Shown here piece after piece: positions 10,148 through 22,284 of a stretch of 64,000 bases of DNA; the first letter of the stretch is position 1, and every line of letters begins with the position of its first letter. Source of the DNA: Bemisia tabaci. Taxonomy: Eukaryota; Arthropoda; Insecta; Hemiptera; Aleyrodidae. A program made the position numbers and the translations under genes. The notes below the pieces were generated by a model. It ran no database searches. It had not been told where the DNA came from and saw only the letters and a list, made by a program, of their open reading frames with translations. The DNA lies in assembly GCF_918797505.1 (NCBI RefSeq), contig NC_092797.1:45916157-45980156 (forward strand). The letters are read 5' to 3'.

Positions 10148-13100
10148 GTGAGTACTATGATTTTGTCATGGGAACGGAGTTCCCCATGATATTACAATCG
10201 TTCCGTTGCTTTCGCTATGGGATTCCCTATACCTCTGCGACCTTGAGCGTTTCGCCCAGTCTCCGATTTTTGGTTGATTTTCCGATGTATCAAAAACCGT
10301 TGTATTTTTTAGCCAATCATGTCTCTACGTCAAGTTGTGTTGATTCCTAAAATTCGCTTTCAGCGAGTTTTTTTCCACCTCGAGATGTCGTGTCTGACTG
10401 GTAAATCTGCGCAGAACCACGAAGTTCCGTTTTTAGGCAAATTCTTTTTTTTGGGAGGTTCTGATTGGTTATTTTTCGCCATCAGTCTTCTGTTCGTTGG
10501 TGCAAAAGATCGCCTACCTCGTTGCTCTTGAGAAGCCGCCATTATCCCACTTCAAATTTTAAACATAGATATGTCACTTTTGCAACTCTGCTGCATTCAA
10601 TCCTTTCAAAATTAATTCTGCATTCAATAATTCATGAAAATTTAGTCAAGATACTTTCTAAATTGCATCTGAGCAATATTGAGAGTGTAAAATCACATCT
10701 CACCTATCTGCCTACTATGTTATCATTTACATTATAATAATCATTATTTGCCGTCGTAATCTGTATTTTTCTTTTATAATCATATTTCCAGAAGATACTG
10801 ATATTGACGATGTCATCTCCGAAGTTGATGAACAAGATAACAATAAGAAGAGTACCTGGCATTTTAACGGTAAGAAAAAATTTAAATGCGAATACAATAT
10901 ACACTTGTAAGTTGATGGTGTAACTGCAGCAATACATATCTCCATTTGCAGCGTTGCAGAATTCCTGGCACATTTTATTTTCTACTTGGAAAACTACTGA
11001 ACATCATGGTTTCAAAATTTCAATGATTTTCCTTTTTTGTATGAAGAATATTCTATGAAATCTTCAAGCCATGATGTTGGTTTTGTCTCCTTTTAAAATA
11101 TGAAATTTTTGCAGAAATTTTGAAACACTGAAACCAAAATACGCATATTTACAGTTTCACAGTCAAAATATTACTTTTTTAAAATATAACATACAATATT
11201 CTTTTTGCTTCAAGAGAAATAGATTAATGTAAAATATGAATCAACTGTGGTTATGCATAACTGTGCATCGCTGATGTGCTTGTCTAGATCATTTAATTAT
11301 TTGTACCTTAACACAAATTAAGAGGATGTGTTCAATGATTAAGCCTCCTTTTCCAAACCAATGAAAATATGCCTGACCAAAAATAATCCACCCTCAAAAT
11401 ATTTTCTCCACTATTCTGCCGTGCTAAGGAAAAACGCCATATGAACCTCCAGACATTGCCAAATCTCCTTCGACAAATCACTAAATTTCAAGGCAGTTTG
11501 TAAATATTTTTCTTTCAATTTCTCAAGTATTTTTGCTTGCAATATCATCATAAAAGTCTGCAAATTTCTAGAAAAAATATTGATAATTATCGTCAAAAAT
11601 AAACATTTTATTGGAGGAAATTAGGCAACTCCCTAATGTTCATACAACATTCTTCCTTGGCATGGCAGTATCGTCTATCCTGGTTACCTCCTTTTTGGTT
11701 TCATTCATGTTCAATATCATACGAATAGTAATTACGTGTCTTATCACTGATGGACAGAAACAGGCTCAAAGAAATCATGAAATGTATGTACTATTCTTAA
11801 ATAACATGCTCTCTCCTCTGTTTCTCTATAATTATTGAAGAGTTAAAATATCAGCAAGTATCATGGGTTTTTATTCCTGTAATGACATTTCTTTCCTATT
11901 GATTTCTATATCTTCATTTTTTCATGTAACTATTTTCAAAATTCATTTCTTATTTTATATTGTACATTATGTTTCATAAACATTAGATGAGTCTGCAGTA
12001 GACGTAAACATGCCGATCACACAAATTAACACAGACAAAAATCAAAAGCCTATAATTGGTAAAGTAGTCTCGCTTACCAGTCTTGCTTCCTATAAAAGCC
12101 CCCAGAAAAATGGACTAATAATTAAGTCCATCCTTCAAGATATGTCTGGCCAAATGGGCCTGTTGCAAACTTTTGCTAGAGCAAAACTAAGAGTTGTTTC
12201 TTACAGATAATGCCTCCAAAATCACGATAAGCGCATCGGTAAAGTCTGAAATGCACTCACAACTTCACAATCTGCCTAAGAAATTTGCGGTTTTTTGAGC
12301 TTCCCGCTTCGAAAACGATACTACGGTACAGGTGAACATTTTGTTAGAGGAGCCGTTCCATTGGCGGCAATACTCATCATGGCCGACGCCAGTCCGCCAA
12401 AACACGTGTGATGGGACGAGATAACATCTGAACAGGATTAAATCAGATAACAATCGGCGTGTTTACGTTTATATTTTCCTCGCCCGCCTTAATTGATCTT
12501 GAACTCTCCTCGAATTACTCGCGGAACTGCGCAAGCGTCGGCCATGATGAATATTGCCGACGATGGAGGGACTCATCTAACAAAATGTTCACCTGTGCAG
12601 TAGTATCGTTTTTGAAGCGGGAAGCTCAAAATAACGCAAATTTCTTACGCAGATTGTGAATTTATGAGTGCATTTCAGACTTTGCCGATGCGCTCATCGT
12701 GATTTTTGAGGCATTATCTATAGGAAACAACTCTTCATTCTGCTCTAGCAAAAGTTTGCAACAGGCCCATTCTGTTAACAGGATTCAATGAACAAGCTGA
12801 AAAATTAGCCTCAATTTTAGAATTGAATGAAAGTTATCAAATATCGAAGGCAATAGTAAAGCCTGCTGCACCACTCTTTAATAAAACAAGTCATCCCTAT
12901 GAATTAATTGCGTCCCAGAAAACACAAATCGAACGAGTCAGCAAAAACAAGGTCAATTTGCCTGATGTCACTCACAATTTTGCTGCATTTGAAGACATTA
13001 ATAATAACTTGATTCCCCAAAATACTATTGTTCATGTCGAAGGCACTGTTACTGAAGTATTTTCTGCTTCCTCCGGCATAAATACATATCAGAAACCATA

Positions 13101-13293
13101 TGAACGCAGAGCAGTAACACTTACAGATTATGCTGATAATAAACTTAATCTTATTTTATGGAACGCCAATGTTAATATAATTCAGAAAGAGCATATTGGC
13201 CGCAGAGTCAAAATATTTGACACGAAAATTTCCTTATTTCAAGAAGCTGTCTATGTAAATGCATCCAACTCTAGAATGGAAATAGATTATTAA
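10037..13293 (+). CDS. RPA1-like single-stranded DNA-binding protein (spliced gene)
   Basis: Protein related to the large subunit of replication protein A, which binds single-stranded DNA during replication, repair and recombination. The proposed model joins 10037-10147, 10364-10400, 10792-10869, 11987-12161 and 12765-13293. That is 930 nt, giving 309 residues, and all phases agree. The N-terminus is Lys/Arg-rich (a likely nuclear signal) and is followed by an acidic linker. OB fold A runs from about MPITQIN to TGFNEQ, the FNEQ motif being a hallmark of RPA1 DNA-binding domain A. OB fold B follows (ISKA, VKPAA, PYEL, then LILW) and the protein stops just after it. The N-terminal protein-binding OB fold and the zinc-containing C domain of full-length RPA1 are missing. 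A 613-bp palindromic insertion sits inside OB fold A. If it is not spliced out, translation stops at 12,208-12,210. A diverged paralogue, a transposon-derived RPA or a recent pseudogene are alternatives. Confidence 0.65.
10364..10400 (+). CDS. RPA1-like gene, possible 37-nt microexon
   Basis: It is bounded by CGCTTTCAG|C and CTGACTG|GTAAAT, enters in phase 0 and leaves in phase 1. Exon 1 ends in phase 0, while the next exon is only sensible when entered in phase 1, so a linker of this phase is needed. It encodes 12 residues plus one base. The call rests on splice signals and phase only. Confidence 0.35.
10792..10869 (+). CDS. RPA1-like gene, acidic-linker exon
   Basis: Acceptor TTTCCAG|AAGATAC and donor TTTAACG|GTAAGA. 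Read in the phase that fits the next exon, it gives an acidic segment (DTDIDDVISEVDEQ) ending in WHFN. The next exon completes the split codon as Asp. Confidence 0.55.
11416..11668. mobile_element. Foldback MITE, CTGCCGTGCTAAGG family, copy 1
   Basis: The left end is CTGCCGTGCTAAGGAAAAAC followed by ATATGAACCTCCAGACATTG. The right end is the complement, ending CTTGGCATGGCAG. The interior is AT-rich. It lies in an intron of the RPA1-like gene. Confidence 0.75.
11987..12161 (+). CDS. RPA1-like gene, OB fold A first half
   Basis: It starts after ACATTAG and enters in phase 1, giving DESAVDVN and then MPITQINTD. The strand pattern of RPA1 DNA-binding domain A is visible, including the LQDMSGQ turn. 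Native coding stops at CAA (12,151-12,153), where the palindromic element is inserted. The last bases before the proposed donor at 12,162 come from the target site and the element, adding Met-Gly and part of Leu. Confidence 0.65.
12156..12768. mobile_element. Palindromic MITE inserted in a coding exon, with GT/AG in its termini
   Basis: The ends are GGGCCTGTTGCAAAC and GTTTGCAACAGGCCC, continuing as near-complementary arms of about 240 bp around a divergent centre. An AT duplication flanks it (12,154-12,155 and 12,769-12,770). Removing the element and one AT restores an uninterrupted OB-fold frame (SGQILLTGFNEQ). The terminal repeat reads CCT|GT at the left and AC-AG|G at the right. Splicing at 12,161/12,765 therefore removes 603 bases and leaves only four extra residues (Met-Gly-Leu-Pro) in frame. 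The donor (GTTGCA) is weak. Partial relatives lie at about 800-890 and 1485-1555. Confidence 0.85.
12765..13293 (+). CDS. RPA1-like gene, OB fold A second half and OB fold B
   Basis: From the proposed acceptor the frame continues through TGFNEQAEKL, then ISKA and PYEL, as in RPA1 DNA-binding domains A and B, to NLILWNANV and the TAA at 13,291-13,293. There is no sequence corresponding to RPA1 domain C. Sequence from 12,769 on matches the family without breaks. Confidence 0.8.
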
Positions 13294-13422
13294 TGACACA
13301 CTTCTCCAATTTTTATCAGTACAAATTCTTAACTTCATAACAAATTGATAACTTGTAAATTTTACAAATATTTATTAAAATTTATATCTTTTAAATTTTT
13401 CATTCAGTATTTTTCTTTTATA

Positions 13423-13491
13423 AATAAACAATGTATCATTTTCTCATATATGTCCAGTTTTTATGTAGTCTATAAATATAATGTTAATAAA
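13423..13491 (+). terminator. Polyadenylation signals of the RPA1-like gene
   Basis: AATAAA occurs at 13,423-13,428 and again at 13,486-13,491, 130-200 bases after the stop codon, in AT-rich sequence. Confidence 0.55.
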
Positions 13492-13499
13492 ATCGTCTC

Positions 13500-14105
13500 A
13501 TTTTTACAATAACTGTGTACACATTTGTTTTAGATCACAAACCTGAGTGCCTTAGAGATATGACAGGATTTTTTGGCTCCTTTATTGTGACAAGTGTGCA
13601 ACATCCAAGGTACGAATTATTGACGCGCCATATCAACACTTTGTGTTGGATATCTCTGCTTGTTTCTCCTTGTTATTGCTCAACTCTAGTTCCTTGGACT
13701 TTTAAGGTTCCTCTCGACGTAGACGGTCACATTTCAATCGCAACTATATAAGAAGGTGAAACTTTGAGAGACTCAAGTTGCAGAGCTTTCGCGGACACGA
13801 AGACATAACGTCCGGCGTGTGAACTTCACGCAAGCTCCGCTTCCCTGCGAATTGCGTGCAGATGCTCGCACGAAAATCCCCGCGAATGGAGACGAACAAG
13901 GCCTGACGTGGTCGTGCGCAGCTTCGCACGATGTACCCAAACACGGCGAGCCCCCGGCTTCCGGTCGCCGCGACAAAAGCCTCCGATTCGTGACGAACAC
14001 GAATCATAATCGACCCGAGATATCAATTAGGCGCGGGATGATATCATCAGTGAGGATATCATCGTCAGCGACGGCTTAATGAGCTCCGCCAGTGACAGTG
14101 GTGTG
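13500..14105. other. No recognisable gene
   Basis: A moderately GC-rich patch at 13,760-14,060 has overlapping frames on both strands. None shows a domain or a supported splice structure. Confidence 0.35.
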
Positions 14106-14743
14106 CTGTCGTGCTAAGTAAGAACGCCGTACGAGCCCTCAGACGTTGCCAAATTCCTCCTGACGAATTTCAAATTTTCGGAAATATTTTTGAACATTTT
14201 GCCTCGGATTTTCCAGAGAATTTTGTTTGTAATTTGCTGTAAAGTGACGAAAATTTCCATTGAAGAATGAAAGATGAGAGACCTTATCGAATGAGATATT
14301 TAAAGCTATCTATAATTTATTTAGTTTTTAGGTTAAGTTTCTCTAGCTGGACCATAAATAATTGATTGATAATTTGCTATTTTATAGAGGTTTATTGTCT
14401 TATTTTATGCACGGTAATTGTACATCAGGAGAGGGGTATATAGTTATTGAAAAAATCATAAAATATTTTATTATTCAAGTCATTTTCTCTTTAATTGTAC
14501 TTGTTTTTATATAATCTCATACTTTCAACATGCTTTATTTACATAAATTTATGTTAATTTTTGGGCCAGTAGTTCATATAGGTTTTTTTCCTATTCATTT
14601 CATTTCCCTCCTATTTCACTTCAATTTATGGCAAACTCGATTGAGTAAGATTCAATACTTGCTTTTTAAGCAAATCAATATTTTCCCAGAGAAAACTTGG
14701 CAACATCCAAATGCTCATACGGCGTTTTTCCTCAGCACGGCAG
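14106..14743. mobile_element. Foldback MITE, CTGCCGTGCTAAGG family, copy 2
   Basis: The left end CTGTCGTGCTAAGTAAGAAC is followed by CCGTACGAG and CAGACGTTGCCAAATTCC. The right end has TTGGCAACATCC and CCTCAGCACGGCAG. TG flanks both sides. The AT-rich interior is longer than in the other copies. Confidence 0.75.
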
Positions 14744-17700
14744 TGTAACCTTTGTCAGGGACCGGGAACAAGGCCGCGGTAGCTAATTGCGCGCCATCTA
14801 GCGAGCTTTCTCCGCGCTCCTGGCGCAAAACCGCTAACCTGCGCGGTGTTTTACATTGGAGATACGCGAAAATTACTCATTCCGGGTGCACGGCAAAGGC
14901 CGACGCTTTACGGCCGCGGTTCTTGCAATTTGCGAACAGCTGGTGAGTCCATGTTTTACGACCGGGAGCCCTTTGTTTGGCCGTCTCGTCGCGTCGGTCG
15001 CGGGAGGAGACGAACTTTCGTAAGGATTTACATTGTTGTTCTGTCCTGGAGCGATGCGAACATTGATGCTGGGTGTTCTGCTTGTAACCAAACGCGTCTC
15101 CCGTAGCAATTGGGTCTTCGGATTATTGCAGTTTTATTGGAGGTAGTTGACCTTTAGGGAGAAATTGGAATGGGATTGTTACGTCATCGCGCGTTTGAGT
15201 TGCGGTTGAATGTTGCTTATCTTCTGAATTTGAGGCTATGCAAAAAATCGGAAGTTTATTTAAATGAATTTGCGGTTTCTGGAGCGATTGCCAGGTACCT
15301 GGTCTTTCTATTCTTGGCACGGTTTTATACATGGTAGATCGTATTTTATTTTATGGATTGGAGAGTTTATTGAAAATTTCAATTTCATAACAGCATTATT
15401 TAAACTAATTTGAACTCTATTACAACTTCATGCCTTTAAAATACTACTTCAGCGATTGGGGTTGATTGCAATGAGTAGGAAGCGCATCTACAAATTACTG
15501 AAATTTTATGTATGGTATAGTTAACTCATAGAAAGAAATCGGCATTCCAAGTTTTATACCCCCCTAGCCGCTACACGGACCATCCCCAGAGGACTCTCCG
15601 CACCTATGTAAAGGGCCGCATATCCTTGAAACAAGAGAGAGAAATCTGACACGAATATTGTATCATGATTATGATCGGCCGTTTACCAAAAAAAAAGAGG
15701 AAAAAAAGACAAGGGTCTTTTCACGCACGTAGCTGTGCTTCAATCGTTCAAGAAACATACTAATATGAAGGACATTATTACCACCTTACAAGAGAGCGGT
15801 ATACATCGGAGAAAAGTAGGTATTCACTGTAAGTTGTTTGATTCTGAAATATTCTGCGCATTAAGTTGAGGGAAAACAATTATGCAAAAATAAGAACAAA
15901 CATTAAAATATTGACGTGTTGAAAACGAGGACAAACATGAGCGCGGTCCATAAAACATCAATATTAATAACCGAGCCAACGTTAAAATCGATTTTACGCA
16001 GAAAATCCATCCTTCACCGGCACTGCGCTTCTCCTTAGGAGGGCAGTACATTTTACCACCAACAGCTTACAAGAAACTCATCAGAGGAGCGCGGATGCAC
16101 TTCATCGCATGAATTCAATTACTCATAAATTAAAGCGGAGCGATAATCGATAGCCTATTAGCCTACAAAAATGGAAGCTGGATCGCCCCGTCCGCATCGC
16201 TACAAAGTCACGCTCGACTCGGACGCGTTTGGATGGGCGCTGACACCGCTCCAGTGGCAGGTGCCAAAAGCTCCATAACCCGCGACCGAGGCGCAAAACT
16301 TGGCGCTTCCAGTAATCGGGTAATTATAACGTGTCGCTTCACGCGGAAGATACTCCTGCTCCGGTCCCCGTTGCTGTACATGGAGCTTGGGTCTTGTACC
16401 GCTAGGTGGCACCGCGGGAAGGTTAGATGTGCGATAGCATGGTACGATGTGAGTCATCTAAGAATCTTTGCTCCATGCGAGAGCAAAGTGAGAAAAATCG
16501 TCTTACAATCGCGAAAAAATTGTTTCCGCATTCTCTTAGTGCACTTATTGCACTATGGAAAATGAGGAAAGTCATTTCCTGGGCAAAAGGGCAAAAAAAT
16601 TGGCTGCCCCCTGATTTCTGGCCTTATTGGGGGCGATTTTGATCGATTAGATCGATTTTAAGGCGTTCGTAGATGTTGAGAATCCCCCCCCCCCCCCCAG
16701 ATTTACTGCCACTTACATCCCCCTGAAAAAATGAAATGGAAGAAACCAATGCACTCTGTCTTGCTAAGAAAGAGAATAGTACATTGGGGTGAAAAGGTTT
16801 TTTAACTATATCATTTTATTTTAAAATTTTACCCTTCGGGTGCTTAGTGAAAGGAAAGCATGCAAAATTATCAACAGAAACTGAAATATTCAGGTTTTAG
16901 GAACAACATCCCCTCCATCTCCAAGGATAATGTTTGTTGTGCCAACAGTCCTTAGGTTAATGTTTAAGCAAATAATAATATCGTATCAACGGAATTTCCA
17001 ATTTAATGATAAAAGTATTCTGGTTGTAGACTGTGGTGAACCCGTTGTAATTCTAAACACGTTTTCTTAGCGACAATTTCCCTGTTATAATAGTTCATAT
17101 TTATGAGTGCTGGTCTCTTCGGCCGAGATCCAAATGCCTACGTCAAAAATGGAGTCAATAACGAGGTATGAATGCGTTCAGTCTAAAACTTCGCGTACGC
17201 ACTTTTGTTATTCACGATTATTTACGACAGCGCAAAACGCCTTCAATGTGGTTAATATGCAAAACTGACTGCTGCCGAGCACGAATAGTAGCTGAGTCCA
17301 AGCGCTACAGTGATTTCAGCAGAATAAGCAATACGATGAACCGCTGTGTCATGTACAATTGAAAGTCAAAAAGCAGAGATAAAAAACCAAGTAGATAATG
17401 CAAAAAATAAAAACTCAACTTGATGTCATGTGTGAAAATATTCAGTAGAGACAACTTTTTTTCTTTCAGTGTTTTCATCATTTTCCATCATATTACGAGC
17501 ACCAACGCAGTATCAAATACTCAGTCACACGCAATAACTCAACTTTAAGTGATTTGGTTTACGAGTGAAAAAAACTACGATACGTAAAAAAAATTGAATT
17601 CCATGAACATTCTTTCATGATGACGTGCTTTATGGAATGACTCTCATTCTCAATGCGCGAAAAAAACCTTTAAACACAACCTCTACCCACGCGAGGTTTG

Positions 17701-17805
17701 AAGGACTCTGCGAAATAGCCACCTATCATCGACAAAAAAGTAATGCATTTTTGAGTTGCCTTTTGAAAGCGAGGCCAATAGCCGTAAGACTCAGCTTTAT
17801 CAGCC
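14744..17805. other. No supported gene; scattered repeats
   Basis: GC-rich patches at 14,760-15,110 and 16,190-16,460 show no consistent exon. A run of 15 C occupies 16,684-16,698. About 17,229-17,330 carries a copy of the dispersed CGCCTTCAA repeat (AAAACGCCTTCAATG, then GAGCACGAATAGT). Confidence 0.4.
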
Positions 17806-17813
17806 AGAATAAA

Positions 17814-17976
17814 AGTGGCCTGGCGTGCTTTGCAATATATCGATCGATCCAACATTGAACCCTATGGAAGAATATCGATGAACAGTGTGTTCGCAACGAA
17901 CACCTCAATAATCGATTCTTTACCATAGCTTCAAATGAGGAAAAATTGATAATCGATCATTCACGCCTCGCCACTG
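17814..17976. mobile_element. hAT-type MITE, CAGTGGCG family, copy 2
   Basis: It is flanked by a perfect 8-bp duplication, AGAATAAA (17,806-17,813 and 17,977-17,984). The ends are AGTGGCCTGGCGTGC (first base lost) and CACGCCTCGCCACTG. The interior has the same ATCGAT-rich palindrome as copy 1. Confidence 0.85.
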
Positions 17977-17984
17977 AGAATAAA

Positions 17985-20900
17985 TTACCGATAGCCAAAA
18001 CGGGCAGGAAAGCACCGCGAATCTTGGCTTTACGCTATCTTTCGAGCCTGGAGCTTGGTTTGAATTTTGACCCTGGCCGTGACTTTTTCATTTTGATTCA
18101 AATCAGTCTGGTAATTTACAAGTTTTTCTTTGTTCACGCCCACGTAGCTTAATCAATTACTTTTACCCTGTGATTTAGTCGGTCTTTTCGCGGAGTTGCC
18201 AAATTGATTCAACAGGAGATTTTTTGCAAGATTTCATTTCAAGATTTAGACTCTTACTTATAGCAAAATTTTGAAAGGAAATTGAAAGTTTTAAAATTTT
18301 TGGCCAAGTCCTTTTTCAAAATGATGCAAAACTTTCAAAGTTTACGGTCCTCATATCTACCAATTATCTATAAATTATGGAAGTTCCGCTTGACTTTAAG
18401 GAGTATTATCCCGTGCTCAAGCTTTGAAAGTCAGGAAAAAGTTGAGAGATTTTCCCTTCGATAGCATTATTTGTTATGTTGGAAATTTAAAATGTCTTTG
18501 ATTGCATTTTATGATCCTATCGGCAAGATTGAAGTTATAGCGCTAAATATGTGTCTAAAAACCAATGCCATACCCATCATCCTTGAAAAGTCAGGGAAAA
18601 GTCAGTAAAATTATCTTAAAACTTTGAAAAGTTAGGATATTATAAATTCAAAAAGACATGACACTCTGAGTTAGGAAGCTCAAGCTCATATATTTCGTCA
18701 TTTTCCGGACCAAAAGACGTAACCAAACTGTACGAATTCCGCTCGCAAATTGTTTTTAAACTGGTGGGCATTTTTAGCTTGACCCTTTACTGATTTTTTT
18801 CTGATTATACATGCAATAATCTGGAAAATTACGATCAGAAACCAAGTAATCATATTTTTGTAAAAATAAGAAATTTTTAAGCCAAGTTTGCAAGCTTGGA
18901 ACTGAGATACGTCCCGTCGTCCGAAAAACAACGATTTCCGACCTAAAATAGTTAAGTTGGCAGCCATGAAAAATTCTTCCGCGACCAAATTACCTCGGAA
19001 GATGCTCCTAGGCTCCCTCTTCTCCGACTTCCGAAAACAGCGGGCGTGGGTTTCACGTTCCACGACTCGATCATTCGAATCCGATCTCGACGATTTTCGA
19101 AGGCTGCGTTTTCGCGTGGCTCGAGACGAAGAAAAATCGTCGGCCCTCTTTAATCGACTCCCACGTCGAGCTATAAGTAGCCGCGGCTCAGCTGATCGCC
19201 GATTAATTTTATCCGCATATTTATTGGCTCCTTGTCTCAGCCTCTCACTGGCTGCACGCTTCACTGAACGGTCAATGCAATTAATGTTCCGAGATGTCAC
19301 AATGTTGCAGTCGGCGTCACTCAGAGAGAAAGATCCATCCACGAAGGCAATTTCGAAAAACAACGTAACGTCCATCGAAAATGTACAGTTGATGCGTGAT
19401 TTTTCATAATTCCTGTTGATGATAGATCTTTTCTGCTTAATGGAGTTTGTTTCAAATGCCCGTTGCATTTGCCATATTTAGAGTTGGGCCTATAACTCAG
19501 CGGAGTGCTCTGGGTGATCCGCATGCATAGTAATCGATTTTGCCGGTCAAAACGTGTGTGGTTTCTAATTCCAAGAACTGAGCGGAGAAAATTCAAGTCG
19601 TTTTGCCTTTGGACTTGTTTCAGCGGTTCCTAAACTTTTCAGCCAAACGTAGCTCGGAACGTTTAAATGAGTTTGTTGCGAGCTTTTTCTAGAGCGGAAA
19701 GGAGGGTTGCCTCTTGCAGAAAATAATTTCTGAGTCATTGAACTGAGTTGATATTAATAGACCTTAAAAGATGATGTAAAGTATAGCGATGACCGAAGTC
19801 AGAAATCAGGTATCTTCATTGCGACGTTTCAGAATTTCAGGTCCTATCATGTTTTTTTCAAAGAGAAACATGCCAACTCTATGATTTGAAATTGAAACAG
19901 AAAATTCTTCTAACATAGAGGAATAATCAATGAAATTTTCAAGAAATCATGTAGAATAGTTTACCAAAGAAAAAATGAAGTATGACAAAAAGTGTACAAT
20001 GTCACATACTGAGATACGTGGTTTTGTTTTAGGGTCTGCGGTATGAAAAAGAAACGTAAACCATTAATTTTCCTCACTAATAATTATTTTGAACGAGATT
20101 TTAAGAGCGTAGAGGTTGCAATCGTAGTACAATATTTCACGCTCCCCTTCTGGAGGTTGTGCTCTTTTCCCCGCGTTCTCCTTTTCTTATCGCTTTTTCG
20201 CCTTTTCCAAACGTTTTCCCCCCGTTCCGTAAAACCCCCAGGAGATTTCCACTGACTGCACTTTGGGAACCGCTGCCTTTTTTCATCGTGGGTCAAATGC
20301 AAATGCAACAGGTTGCATTTGCTAAGATCCCGCACTGACGGAACATGAGAGTGGCGATGTGTATTCAAATTAGACAGATGTTTTTAAATGACGAATGAGA
20401 GGGCGGTGACTGAGGTTCAACAAGTTAACTTATCTCTTATTTTTTCACGAAAGGCTCGAAAAACTCTTTGGCGGCTAAAACCATCGGTACAGTCAATCGG
20501 TGAGTCATCGACTTAGCTTCGATTGAAGTGCATTTTTTCCTGATGTTATGATTCCTATTAACTGATCCGTGACAGGGGTGCTTTACTTGATCTGGCGGTA
20601 AATCAAAAGAGGTTTTTGTCGTCTTCTGAAATTATTCGTCTCGTAAAGCTCTCTGATTAATTCTCCACGGTAATGTTTTAAGGTATTTTTCTCGTGGCGT
20701 AATCTGCCCTTTTACAGACGGCGCACGGGTAGAAAATTTCTTTGTTCTGAGAAGTTTTATTCCGAAACCTTTCGAGGTGCTGTCAAAGAAAACAGAACTT
20801 GCTGACTACAAGACCAGAGTTGCGACAAGCTAGTAGTGTGATGGGTGTTAGTTGTGTGTGGAGTAGTAGTCGTATGTGTAGCTCGGTGTAAGTGCATCAT

Positions 20901-22280
20901 TGCAAGTGTTATCAGCGTAATTCTAAAGAAGAGGGCGCCATTGCAAGTGTTACTTGTGTACTTTTAAAGAAAAAGGCAACAGATAGGCGCATACTACAGT
21001 TCCTCTTTTCATGACGTCTGATTTTTCGATAATCAAAATTAAGACGTTCTTACCTAAAATGATATTAAAATATGTACAATGGGTTAGTTACGCTGGTTCA
21101 ATACAGTTATGTCGTTAATCACCGAGAAATGATAAAATCTATTCGGATACCTTAAATTCACAGTTCTTCGTGAGTACATTTATTTCAATGATAACTATAC
21201 AGCGCCCCGTAAACCAAAAGGAAAAAAAGAAATGCCTCGTGGTTGAGTATATTACTGGCCCTTAAATTTTTCCCTTTCAATTTTTTTTTTGACATGGCTT
21301 TTAGTCTCTACTCTAAAACGATTACTGGAAGGTCTCGAGAGAAACGGGTGTAGAAATTATCATCACTTATCCAAAGCCCTGTTCCACTCAATTCCAGTCA
21401 CACCATCGCGAATAAAAAAGCGCGCGGACTCGTAACTTTCCTAACAAAACGCATTGCACAATACAAGCTCAACTTTTTCCCATTATTTTTTTAATCAACT
21501 CCTGTACGGAGGCCTGTATTTATATCACTGCTAAATACAATCCGCCGGCCGCGTCATAATAGAACCCGTGGTACGCTCTGAAATATTGCGTTCGCACCGA
21601 TATTATCGATATTCGCCTCGCTTTTCGCGTTGCGAATGCGCCTCAGAGCAGCGGGGAGACTGCTTTCCTATGCGAGACAGCCGTAAGTGAGTCGCAATAT
21701 GGGCCTTAGTTGGCACGTATCCTTATGTTCCTCAAGGCTCACGGACTTACTGCTGTTTGCCGTAGTACGGCGGAAGAGGGCTCGCGTCGTGCACAGCAGC
21801 GATTTTATATTTCAACATTTTTACGCCTTCCGTGATAATCGGCGAAATGAACCGAGTTGTTGCAGGCCAACGAACCGTTTGCCTCTTGTTTACGGGGATA
21901 AATAGTAATGTGATAAATGAGCGTGCGCTTGCCTGAGCTCTTCCTTCTTGCGAAACACTTAACGCTCTACGATCAGCGCCTGTTCCTGTAGTAAAATGTA
22001 AGAGGTATAGGGTCGAGGGGAGGGTAGTGCAAAAGTTAAAGCGGATGACATTCTATAGACCACATCCATGCAATTATAAATGGAATGTTTTTTTTTTCTT
22101 GTCGAGATAATAATGTAAATAGTGTTTCGTGTAGAAAAGCGAGGGGATAGAGCTCGTACGAGAGATATTGCGGAGATCGCGGAACTTTTCCCTTGCCTTT
22201 ACTTTAGCATTTTGAAGGCTAATAATGGGTGAGATCAACGCAACGTCCTAATGAAAAATGGCTACAGCCAGAGGCTTAAA
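17985..22280. other. No supported gene
   Basis: A 256-codon minus-strand frame (18,698-19,468) and a plus-strand frame over the same GC-rich patch lack domains and look like chance frames. 19,830-20,030 resembles the dispersed GGAGATACGTGGTTTTGC foldback family. A donor-like ACAGCC|GTAAGT at about 21,680, beside a CpG-rich stretch, could end a 5' untranslated exon of the downstream gene. That is speculative. Confidence 0.35.
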
Positions 22281-22284
22281 AAAA

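Noticed and set aside
12265..12659. Two similar short frames (HDEYCR...SNKMFTC...KREAQ) on opposite strands
   Set aside because: They are the two arms of the palindromic element read on opposite strands, not genes.
18698..19468. 256-codon minus-strand open frame
   Set aside because: A plus-strand frame is open over the same GC-rich patch, there is no recognisable domain, and the C-terminal part runs into AT-rich sequence. It is probably a chance frame in locally GC-rich DNA.
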